DNA from: Defluviitaleaceae bacterium
GTDB lineage: Bacteria > Bacillota > Clostridia > Lachnospirales > WRAX01
DNA: 9,434 nt
Reading direction: 5' to 3'
Assembly (NCBI GenBank): GCA_009784355.1
Contig: WRBU01000028.1
Coordinates: 1 to 9,434 of the forward strand
A program made the translations under genes and the position numbers. Below are positions 1 to 5,093 of the stretch, piece by piece (the stretch's first letter is position 1; the number at the start of each line of letters is the position of its first letter). The notes under the pieces are model-generated. The model was not told the origin of the DNA and ran no database searches. It saw only the letters and a list, made by a program, of their open reading frames with translations.

Positions 1-111
1 AATCCTCAAGACATGGCAGAACATATTTTGGAGCAAGGAAAGCGGAATTACGGGAAAAATATAAACGACGACATGACTGTACTTGTACTTCGTATTCTTG
101 ATAGAAAATAA
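1..111 (+). CDS. C-terminal end of SpoIIE/RsbU-type PP2C serine phosphatase (partial)
   Basis: Only the last 36 codons and the TAA stop are in the window; the gene starts upstream. The peptide ends in INDDMTVLVLRILDRK. The DDMTVLVLR strand, with its paired aspartates, is the closing signature of SpoIIE-like PP2C phosphatases, where an Asp of this motif binds the catalytic metal. The preceding helix (DMAEHILEQGKRN) also fits the family. Such enzymes dephosphorylate anti-anti-sigma or similar STAS proteins, in sporulation (SpoIIE) or stress and other partner-switching modules (RsbU). The upstream sensor part is missing, so I cannot say which. No clear terminator hairpin follows, and the chemoreceptor gene downstream has its own promoter. 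Confidence 0.7.
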   Translation, partial: NPQDMAEHILEQGKRNYGKNINDDMTVLVLRILDRK

Positions 112-147
112 ATTTTATTATCCAAACAAGGGTATACTAAAAAAAGT

Positions 148-176
148 TTGACAACGCCCCCTGCGCTGTGTATAAT
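148..176 (+). promoter_or_regulatory. Consensus sigma-A promoter of the chemoreceptor gene
   Basis: TTGACA (148-153) and TATAAT (171-176) are both perfect and separated by exactly 17 bases. Transcription should begin near 183, leaving a leader of about 28 bases before the ATG at 212. This rules out reading the gene from the TTG at 176. Confidence 0.88.
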
Positions 177-211
177 TGATTTACAAAATAATAATGAATG
201 GGCGGATTCTT

Positions 212-1843
212 ATGAAAAAAAGTGAAATAAAGAGTGCCTATGAGGCAAGCCAAACCGAAATGGCGAATTTATTAAGAGAAGCTGAACGTATTGAGCAAGC
301 AATAACCACGGATAATTGGTACGCCCGTGCTGGGATAAATAATGCTTCAGGTGATGCCCGCAAAGTTTTGGAAACCATCAATCGTATTGTTGATACTATT
401 ATGGGCTACATGGACAATGTGCCTGTGCCTTTTGCCGCCTTTAACGGACAATCTCAAACTTTGTTTATGAATAAGCATTTTGTTGAGCAAGGCTTCACGC
501 TTGAGGGAACTTTGGGCAAGACCTTAAACCAGTCTTGGCCATGCGATGCCAATGCCCAAGCGGCAAAAGTAGGTATGGAGGTAGCGTCAAGCGGTACGAA
601 ACAAACCTTTAGAGCACCCCTAACTTTGACTAATGGAGAAACAATTATTGAAGAATATGTATTTGAGCCATTGTGCGACAAAAGTGGACAAAGAATTGGC
701 TCGGTGCTTGTTACTGCTGACGTAACCCATATTGTCAAATCTCAAGAAAAAGCGCAAAAAATTGGTGCATATCAAGATTTTGAAGCTCTTGACATCAAGC
801 GTCATCTTGACGAAGGATTGTCGCAAGGTATTTTGGAATTTGTCTTCAAACCCGAACCCCATGACGAGGACACCGCCGCCGCCGCCGCCGCATACGATAA
901 AATTGGGCGCACGCTGGAATATGGCGTTGGTTTTATTTCAAAATATGTTGCAGAAATTTCAGAAATTTTAGGTGAGTTTTCAAATAAGAATTTTGACGTT
1001 ACGCCAAAACAGACGTTTAGAGGAGATTTTTCCGCTATTAAGCAGTCTTTGGAGGTAATGATTGATAATATATCTGACTTAATTGGAGAAATTCAAACGT
1101 CAACAATGAATTTAGAGTCGGGCGCGGAATTAATATCTCAATCCAGCCAAAGACTAGCCGCCACTTTGGAAGAGCAAACGGCATCTATCACCGAGGTGAA
1201 CGAGGCAGTTACGATGCTTTCAAGTAAGACTCAGAAAAATGCGCAAGATGCAGAAGCTGCAAGCACACTTTCAATGCAGGCTCAAGAGGTTGCCACCAAG
1301 GGCGGCAGCCTTATGAAAGAAATGTCCGATACAATGGAGGAAATTAAAGAGTCCTCTAATGAAATTGCGAAAGTGGCAGATATAATTAGCCAAATAGCCT
1401 TCCAAACCAATCTTTTGGCTCTTAATGCCTCGGTAGAAGCGGCGAGGGCGGGCGACCACGGAAAGGGCTTTGCAGTAGTAGCTGAGGAAGTGCGTAATTT
1501 GGCAGGACGCAGCGCAAAGGCCGCCCAAGAAGCATCCGACATGATTTCTGCGTCGCTTGCACGGGTGGATGAGGGGATGGCAAAATCCGTTCAAACTACC
1601 CAAGCCTTAAGAGAAATTCTAACCGTAACCTCTGACGTAACAGGTGTAATTGCCAATATTGCCGCTGTTTCAGGCGAGCAAGCAGATGAAATTAGCAGAA
1701 TAAGACAGAGCATGGATGTGGTACATCACGGCTCTTCCGAGAATTATGCAGCCGTACAAGACAATGCTTCGGTTAGCGAAGAGCTATCTGCCCAAGCTAC
1801 CTCATTGCAAAATTTGGTTGTGAAATTTAAAGTCCGCAAATAA
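212..1843 (+). CDS. Soluble PAS-domain methyl-accepting chemotaxis protein
   Basis: A 543-residue chemoreceptor that should signal through CheW/CheA to bias flagellar rotation. It has no hydrophobic transmembrane segment, so it is probably cytoplasmic. After an N-terminal helix, a PAS-like sensor lies at about residues 62-178 (including [16 protein letters not shown] and the [10 protein letters not shown] strand). Next comes a linker with six alanines (222-227, encoded by a GCC run) and a HAMP-like helical segment (about 228-300), then the long coiled-coil signalling domain. Its tip is canonical: [20 protein letters not shown] at 395-414, followed by [18 protein letters not shown]. Glu/Gln pairs such as [14 protein letters not shown] are likely methylation sites. 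No C-terminal CheR-tethering pentapeptide is seen. ATG 212 is chosen because GGGCGG lies 6 bases upstream and the promoter excludes earlier starts; ATG 194 has no ribosome site. The ligand is unknown. Confidence 0.93.
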   Translation: MKKSEIKSAYEASQTEMANLLREAERIEQAITTDNWYARAGINNASGDARKVLETINRIVDTIMGYMDNVPVPFAAFNGQSQTLFMNKHFVEQGFTLEGTLGKTLNQSWPCDANAQAAKVGMEVASSGTKQTFRAPLTLTNGETIIEEYVFEPLCDKSGQRIGSVLVTADVTHIVKSQEKAQKIGAYQDFEALDIKRHLDEGLSQGILEFVFKPEPHDEDTAAAAAAYDKIGRTLEYGVGFISKYVAEISEILGEFSNKNFDVTPKQTFRGDFSAIKQSLEVMIDNISDLIGEIQTSTMNLESGAELISQSSQRLAATLEEQTASITEVNEAVTMLSSKTQKNAQDAEAASTLSMQAQEVATKGGSLMKEMSDTMEEIKESSNEIAKVADIISQIAFQTNLLALNASVEAARAGDHGKGFAVVAEEVRNLAGRSAKAAQEASDMISASLARVDEGMAKSVQTTQALREILTVTSDVTGVIANIAAVSGEQADEISRIRQSMDVVHHGSSENYAAVQDNASVSEELSAQATSLQNLVVKFKVRK

Positions 1844-1866
1844 CTGGAATAGCGACAGACATATGT

Positions 1867-1892
1867 AAGGGCGAGCATTGCTCGCCCTTTTT
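1867..1892 (+). terminator. Rho-independent terminator after the chemoreceptor gene
   Basis: AAGGGCGAGC (1867-1876) pairs perfectly with GCTCGCCCTT (1880-1889) across a 3-base loop and runs into TTTTT, then TATTATT. It sits 23 bases after the stop. The minus-strand gene from the other side ends at 1897, so the hairpin lies between convergent genes. The minus-strand side lacks a good U-run, so it terminates mainly the plus strand. Confidence 0.9.
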
Positions 1893-1896
1893 ATTA

Positions 1897-2316
1897 TTAC
1901 ATTTTTTTATTATACAATGACATAAAACCTAAAAGAAACAACTTGTGTAAGACGGCAGCACCAGCAGACAGCCAGTAACCAAGCGGATTATTTGTAAAAA
2001 CGAACACAAGAGCCATAATAACAAGCAGTATAAGAGTTATATGCCAGCTTGCATATCCCGCTTTTTCCCGTATGCGAATGTTGCGCTCGTCATTTTTTTC
2101 TATTGTCCTGCTTTTTATTGCTTCAGGGCTGTTGTTGCTGTTTCTGAAAATTATAGTGAAAATAACACCAACAAACATAAGCCCTGCTCCCATACCTGCC
2201 ACAAAGTGCGTAATGTCTGCATCAAAAGCCTGTGGAAATAGCTGTCTTGTAGCGGAGCTTATTGCAAAAATTACAATACCTACTGATAAAGTGTGCTTCC
2301 TTATAATGTGTTTCAT
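1897..2316 (-). CDS. Four-helix membrane protein, DUF2178-like, paired with XRE regulator
   Basis: A 139-residue integral membrane protein with four predicted hydrophobic helices at about 9-26, 36-57, 90-108 and 112-134. Between helices 2 and 3 is a charged cytoplasmic loop carrying KNDERNIRIREKAGY (74-88). A DERN-x-I-x2-KA pattern in this loop is typical of small Firmicute and archaeal membrane proteins of the DUF2178 type, whose function is unknown. Such genes often sit directly behind a short XRE repressor, as here: the ATG overlaps the regulator's TGA (ATGA), and AGGAGG (2324-2329) lies 7 bases upstream. The two are therefore co-transcribed and translationally coupled. Family naming is from recall of the motif, not from a search. 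Confidence 0.75.
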   Translation of the reverse strand: MKHIIRKHTLSVGIVIFAISSATRQLFPQAFDADITHFVAGMGAGLMFVGVIFTIIFRNSNNSPEAIKSRTIEKNDERNIRIREKAGYASWHITLILLVIMALVFVFTNNPLGYWLSAGAAVLHKLFLLGFMSLYNKKM

Positions 2317-2516
2317 TTTGCTTCCTCCTCATAAATAAAAATTTCTTCAATACTCATGCCAAAATACCTTGCAATTTTGAATGCCAAAATTATTGATGGG
2401 TTATATCGTCCGTTTTCAAGAGAACCAATTGTTTGACGGGATACTTCGAGTGCTACAGCAAGCTCTTCTTGCTTTACTCCGCTTTGCTTTCGTATTTCTT
2501 CCAATCGGTTTTTCAA
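2313..2516 (-). CDS. Short XRE/Cro-family transcriptional regulator (TTG start)
   Basis: A 67-residue protein that is almost only a helix-turn-helix DNA-binding domain. QEELAVALEVSRQTIGSLENG (about 16-36) is the HTH, and YNPSIILAFKIARYFGMSIEEIF is the family's usual second half. The TTG at 2514-2516 is chosen as start: AAAGGAG (2526-2532) lies 9 bases upstream, the product begins like its relatives (MKNRLEEIRK), and the length matches the compact family. The upstream in-frame ATG at 2552 sits at or before the predicted transcription start and has no ribosome site. The gene overlaps the membrane-protein gene by four bases. It probably represses its own promoter through the ATGGAAA sites around it; that is inference. 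Confidence 0.9.
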   Translation of the reverse strand: MKNRLEEIRKQSGVKQEELAVALEVSRQTIGSLENGRYNPSIILAFKIARYFGMSIEEIFIYEEEAK

Positions 2517-2532
2517 TACACCACGCTCCTTT

Positions 2533-2595
2533 ATGGAAAGTTTGCTTAACATCAGTATAACACCCAATAAAATTTATGTCAAGCATACTTTCCAT
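2533..2595. repeat. Inverted ATGGAAAGT pair flanking the XRE promoter (candidate operators)
   Basis: ATGGAAAGT at 2533-2541 has a perfect inverted copy, ACTTTCCAT, at 2587-2595. One copy falls in the transcribed leader of the XRE operon and the other just upstream of its -35 box, so they bracket the promoter rather than form an RNA hairpin. The arrangement fits two operator sites for autoregulation. That the XRE protein binds them is inference. Confidence 0.55.
2554..2582 (-). promoter_or_regulatory. Sigma-A promoter of the XRE/membrane-protein operon
   Basis: On the minus strand, TTGACA (2577-2582) and TATACT (2554-2559) are separated by 17 bases. Transcription should start near 2547, giving about 30 bases of leader before the TTG start at 2516. 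Copies of the ATGGAAAGT motif lie on both sides of this promoter. Confidence 0.85.
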
Positions 2596-2640
2596 TTTTC
2601 TCGAAATTTTTTTATAAAAGAAGCCTTTACTGTCTTAATG

Positions 2641-2668
2641 TTTAAAAAATGGAAATTAATACCATAAT
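2641..2668 (+). promoter_or_regulatory. Possible weak promoter of the small tail-anchored protein gene
   Basis: TTTAAA (2641-2646) and CATAAT (2663-2668) are separated by 16 bases, a weak match to sigma-A boxes. If real, the two direct ATGGAAA repeats cover the -35/spacer and the start-site region, as expected for repression. No better promoter is visible in the gap. Confidence 0.35.
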
Positions 2669-2683
2669 CCTAAAAAATGGAAA
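2643..2683. repeat. Direct 13-base repeat TAAAAAATGGAAA before the tail-anchored protein gene
   Basis: TAAAAAATGGAAA occurs at 2643-2655 and again at 2671-2683, start to start 28 bases. The core ATGGAAA is the same as in the inverted pair around the XRE promoter, making four copies in 151 bases. The second copy lies just upstream of the ribosome site of the gene at 2700. These are likely binding sites of the neighbouring XRE regulator, linking both transcription units. Confidence 0.55.
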
Positions 2684-2699
2684 ATTTTAGGAGGATGAC

Positions 2700-3026
2700 A
2701 TGGACAATACTAACCGCAAAATTGTTTTGTTAAAAGGTGATAACAGCAAATGCTACGAGCAGGCTATTTTTATACTTCGCCCGCAGGCGGCGGGTATGGC
2801 TGAAATAGACTTTGTAAAAGAAGCCGAGCGCATTATAAGCGGCGAAACATTGCAGCAAAAATTGGCAGAAAAATACGGGCAAAGCGAGCCATCCAGCCTG
2901 CGTAACAACACAAAAAAAGACGGCAATTCAAAGCCGCCTAAAAATTCTGTGGACAAAAAGCTGAATATAGCATTAATAGTAACAGGACTTGTGCTTGTTG
3001 CAGCGTTTTTATATAATATTATATAA
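2700..3026 (+). CDS. Small tail-anchored membrane protein of unknown function
   Basis: I do not recognise this 108-residue protein. The N-terminal part (about 5-62) is predicted to be a folded cytoplasmic segment with a short strand (KIVLLKG), a Cys/Tyr stretch (SKCYEQAIFIL) and a charged helix (FVKEAERIISGETLQQKLAEK). A polar, Lys/Asn/Pro-rich linker follows (63-87), then one hydrophobic helix at the very C-terminus (about 88-106). This layout is that of a tail-anchored protein with its main domain in the cytoplasm. ATG 2700 is well supported by AGGAGG (2689-2694) 5 bases upstream. It is divergent from the XRE/membrane-protein operon and shares operator-like repeats with it, so it may belong to the same regulon. 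Confidence 0.75.
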   Translation: MDNTNRKIVLLKGDNSKCYEQAIFILRPQAAGMAEIDFVKEAERIISGETLQQKLAEKYGQSEPSSLRNNTKKDGNSKPPKNSVDKKLNIALIVTGLVLVAAFLYNII

Positions 3027-3027
3027 A
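3008..3027. repeat. 20-base all-AT perfect palindrome at the end of the small membrane gene
   Basis: The bases from TTTATATAA to its mirror half form a perfect palindrome that includes the TAA stop of the 108-residue protein. It contains no G or C and no loop, so it would be a weak hairpin at best. It lies in the junction of convergent genes whose stops are only 8 bases apart. It is the only candidate end signal I see there. Confidence 0.4.
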
Positions 3028-3034
3028 TTTTTAA

Positions 3035-3961
3035 TTATTTTTGCGCCGCTTCCACACGGTTGCGCCCGTTTGACTTTGCTTTATACAGAGCTTTATCAAT
3101 ATTTTCATAAAAATTTTCAAAGTCTGCCTTTCGGCTTTCGGCTTTTGGAATAATGGAGTCAACACCAATGCTTATGGTTACAAAAACATCTTCGCCGTCA
3201 ATATGCATTGGTGTTTTTGCAATATTTTCCCTTATTTGCTCTGCCACAGCAACAGCACCTTCAAGGGGTGTGTTGGGCAGTATAACCACAAACTCTTCGC
3301 CGCCCCATCTAAAAACGAGGTCGCCTCCGCGCTTTACAGTATTACGCATGACATCCGCCACCATTTTAAGACATATGTCGCCGTTTAAATGCCCGTAGGT
3401 GTCATTAAATTTTTTGAAAAAGTCCACGTCAAGCATAAGCATACCAAGCCATTCTTGGTTACGGGCGGCTCTGCTCCACTCTCTTACAATGCTTTGGTCA
3501 AAACTACGGCGGTTGTTTGCTCCTGTCAAACCATCTCTAAAACCATAGCTCTCAATAATTTTCATTTGTTTTATAAGCTGTATTTGCAATGCAATGCGCA
3601 TTTTTACAATAATGTCAATAAAAGGCTTGCGGATATAATCCGATGCGCCAAGGGCAAGCCCCTGCATTTCATCTTCATGGTTGTCGCTTGATGTGATAAA
3701 AATGACAGGAATATGCTTGGTTTCTTCGGAAATTTTAAGTTTTGCCAAAACCTCGAATCCTGTCATTCCAGGCAACACAAGGTCAAGCAGAATAAGGTCT
3801 ATATCGGTTTTAGCAATCATTTCAATAGCATCTTCGCCTGTTTTTGCTACGATGACATCGTAAAGGTCTGTTAAAATTTTGCTGAGCGAACGCAAATGAG
3901 CCGGCGTATCGTCTACTATCAGCACACGCTCTCTTTGCTTTTCATTAACTGATTCAATCAT
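3035..3961 (-). CDS. Response regulator with GGDEF diguanylate cyclase output (REC-GGDEF)
   Basis: A 308-residue PleD/WspR-like regulator that should make cyclic di-GMP from two GTP when phosphorylated. The receiver domain (about 12-130) has the acidic pair D17-D18, phosphoacceptor D60 in LILLDLVLPGM, switch T90 and K112 in RKPF. A helical linker leads to the GGDEF domain (about 140-305), which starts with DGLTGANNRR and has the metal-binding stretch LDVDFFKKFND, active-site GGEEF at 220-224 and a late SIGV motif. An RxxD inhibitory I-site is present as R211-D214, so product feedback is expected. All key residues seem intact. The ATG overlaps the upstream response-regulator stop (ATGA), with GAGGAG 8 bases ahead. 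It is the last gene of the three-gene operon; no GC-rich terminator follows. Confidence 0.94.
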   Translation of the reverse strand: MIESVNEKQRERVLIVDDTPAHLRSLSKILTDLYDVIVAKTGEDAIEMIAKTDIDLILLDLVLPGMTGFEVLAKLKISEETKHIPVIFITSSDNHEDEMQGLALGASDYIRKPFIDIIVKMRIALQIQLIKQMKIIESYGFRDGLTGANNRRSFDQSIVREWSRAARNQEWLGMLMLDVDFFKKFNDTYGHLNGDICLKMVADVMRNTVKRGGDLVFRWGGEEFVVILPNTPLEGAVAVAEQIRENIAKTPMHIDGEDVFVTISIGVDSIIPKAESRKADFENFYENIDKALYKAKSNGRNRVEAAQK

Positions 3962-4395
3962 GTCTTAATCTCCTCGCCGTTTTGTAAAGCTAACTTCATT
4001 AACTTTCTTTTAATAGCGACATGCTCTATAATGAAGTCAACTTTATGTTTAACCACTGATGGTACAAAAGGCTTTGTGATATAATCTGTGGCTCCTGCAG
4101 CATAACCTTCGGCCTCGGTGTTTTCGCCGTTGCCGCCTGTTATTAAAATAACGTGTATGTTTTTTGTTTTGAGGTTGCTTTTAAGGGATTTTAGCACATC
4201 AAAACCTGATATATTAGGCATTATTATGTCAAGCAAAATAAGGTCGGGGATATTTTCGTTTGCTAATTTTATTGCCTGTTCGCCACATTTTGTTACAATT
4301 ATATCGTAGTCATTTTTTAGGATATCGTTGATAATACGTAAAATCATAGGGGTGTCATCAACGACCAAAATTTTACCCTTTTTTATTGTAGACAT
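3958..4395 (-). CDS. Single-domain (CheY-like) response regulator
   Basis: A 145-residue protein made of one receiver domain plus a short helical tail. D13-D14, phosphoacceptor D56 (LILLDIIMPNISG), T86 and K108 (ITKPF) are all in place, so it should accept phosphate. There is no DNA-binding or enzymatic output. It probably acts by protein contact, or as a relay intermediate between the Hpt protein encoded 3 bases upstream and the REC-GGDEF protein overlapping it downstream. A GGGAG ribosome site overlaps the end of the Hpt gene. Its receiver resembles that of the downstream GGDEF protein (VDDTP, LILLD, GFDVL/GFEVL), so a duplication is possible. Confidence 0.92.
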   Translation of the reverse strand: MSTIKKGKILVVDDTPMILRIINDILKNDYDIIVTKCGEQAIKLANENIPDLILLDIIMPNISGFDVLKSLKSNLKTKNIHVILITGGNGENTEAEGYAAGATDYITKPFVPSVVKHKVDFIIEHVAIKRKLMKLALQNGEEIKT

Positions 4396-4398
4396 GAG

Positions 4399-4932
4399 CT
4401 ATACTCCCAATTTTTGACGCAAATGTTTAAGTTCGTCAAGTGCTTTTCCAAATTCAAAATCTTCGATACAAATGATTAACTCATCAGTGTTTGGAATTTT
4501 TTGTAAATAATCGATTGCATCAAGCACATTCCCGCGCTTTAATGTCAAATCATGCTCTAATTTACTCAAAAACTCTTCGGCAACTGTTTTATCAAAGTCG
4601 AAATTATCCTTTGGTACGTTTGTCAAAGAATTATTTTTAAGATAGCATTTTATATATTCTAACAATTTTATGGCTTCACGCTCAAATTCTTGTATTTCCA
4701 AAGCTGCGGGGATTTCATCACGCCGTAACTTTTCTTCGATTCTTTTTGAAATATCTTTGAGAGATTTCTCGTTCATTATTGCGCAAAGGCTTTTTGTGGT
4801 GTGTGCCAAACGATGTGCTGTTTTAAAATCATTTACTTGCAAAGCATCTGTTAGTTGCGCAATAATATTGCTATTATTGCGCAAAAAATCTCTGTATATA
4901 ACTTCAATTTCTGATGTATGCGTACTGCCCAT
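4399..4932 (-). CDS. Histidine phosphotransfer (Hpt) domain protein
   Basis: A 177-residue, helix-rich soluble protein. AHRLAHTTKSLCAIMNEKSL (from about residue 39) matches the Hpt pattern AHxLKGxxxxxG, with H44 the probable phosphorylated histidine; the usual Lys-Gly is Lys-Ser here, as in several Hpt variants. The C-terminal half (about 100-177) is a second helical region ending IEDFEFGKALDELKHL, a type of segment I associate with the ends of hybrid kinases and response regulators in Clostridia. The first gene of the operon, it likely passes phosphate between an unlinked kinase and the two receivers downstream. ATG 4932 is chosen because GGGGTGAG (4936-4943) lies just upstream; the ATG at 4953 and the TTG at 4962 lack one. 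The Hpt call rests on one motif. Confidence 0.75.
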   Translation of the reverse strand: MGSTHTSEIEVIYRDFLRNNSNIIAQLTDALQVNDFKTAHRLAHTTKSLCAIMNEKSLKDISKRIEEKLRRDEIPAALEIQEFEREAIKLLEYIKCYLKNNSLTNVPKDNFDFDKTVAEEFLSKLEHDLTLKRGNVLDAIDYLQKIPNTDELIICIEDFEFGKALDELKHLRQKLGV

Positions 4933-4980
4933 AATCTCACCCCGAATATTCATCAAAGTCAATACTTGCCTACTTAACCT

Positions 4981-5009
4981 ATTGTAACATCAATTTTACA
5001 AAATATCAA
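4981..5009 (-). promoter_or_regulatory. Promoter of the Hpt-REC-GGDEF operon
   Basis: On the minus strand, TTGATA (5004-5009) and TACAAT (4981-4986) have a 17-base spacer. Transcription would start near 4974, about 40 bases before the ATG at 4932. Its -35 box is 12 bases from that of the divergent glyA promoter. Confidence 0.75.
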
Positions 5010-5021
5010 TATAAATATTTC

Positions 5022-5050
5022 TTGAAATTATCTGCTTAATGGATTATAAT
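5022..5050 (+). promoter_or_regulatory. Promoter of glyA
   Basis: TTGAAA (5022-5027) and a perfect TATAAT (5045-5050) are 17 bases apart. The start near 5057 gives a leader of about 37 bases, too short for a riboswitch or T-box. It faces away from the signalling-operon promoter. Confidence 0.85.
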
Positions 5051-5093
5051 GGTTGTATAGTGAAATCATTTACATTTTTAGGAGGAAATTTTG

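Noticed and set aside
176..211. Upstream starts (TTG 176, ATG 194) for the chemoreceptor
   Set aside because: TTG 176 overlaps the -10 box and lies before the predicted transcription start; ATG 194 lacks a ribosome site.
872..892. GCC trinucleotide run as a possible phase-variable repeat
   Set aside because: It is in frame, so copy changes would only alter the number of alanines, and an Ala-rich linker at this point fits related clostridial receptors as I recall them.
2596..3034. Cyclic di-GMP riboswitch near the GGDEF gene
   Set aside because: No GEMM-like conserved core or paired helices are visible in the intergenic DNA; the gaps contain only AT-rich sequence and short repeats.
3153..4309. 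Plus-strand open frames opposite the receiver and GGDEF genes
   Set aside because: They are antisense shadows of strongly conserved coding sequence, without ribosome sites or recognisable domains.
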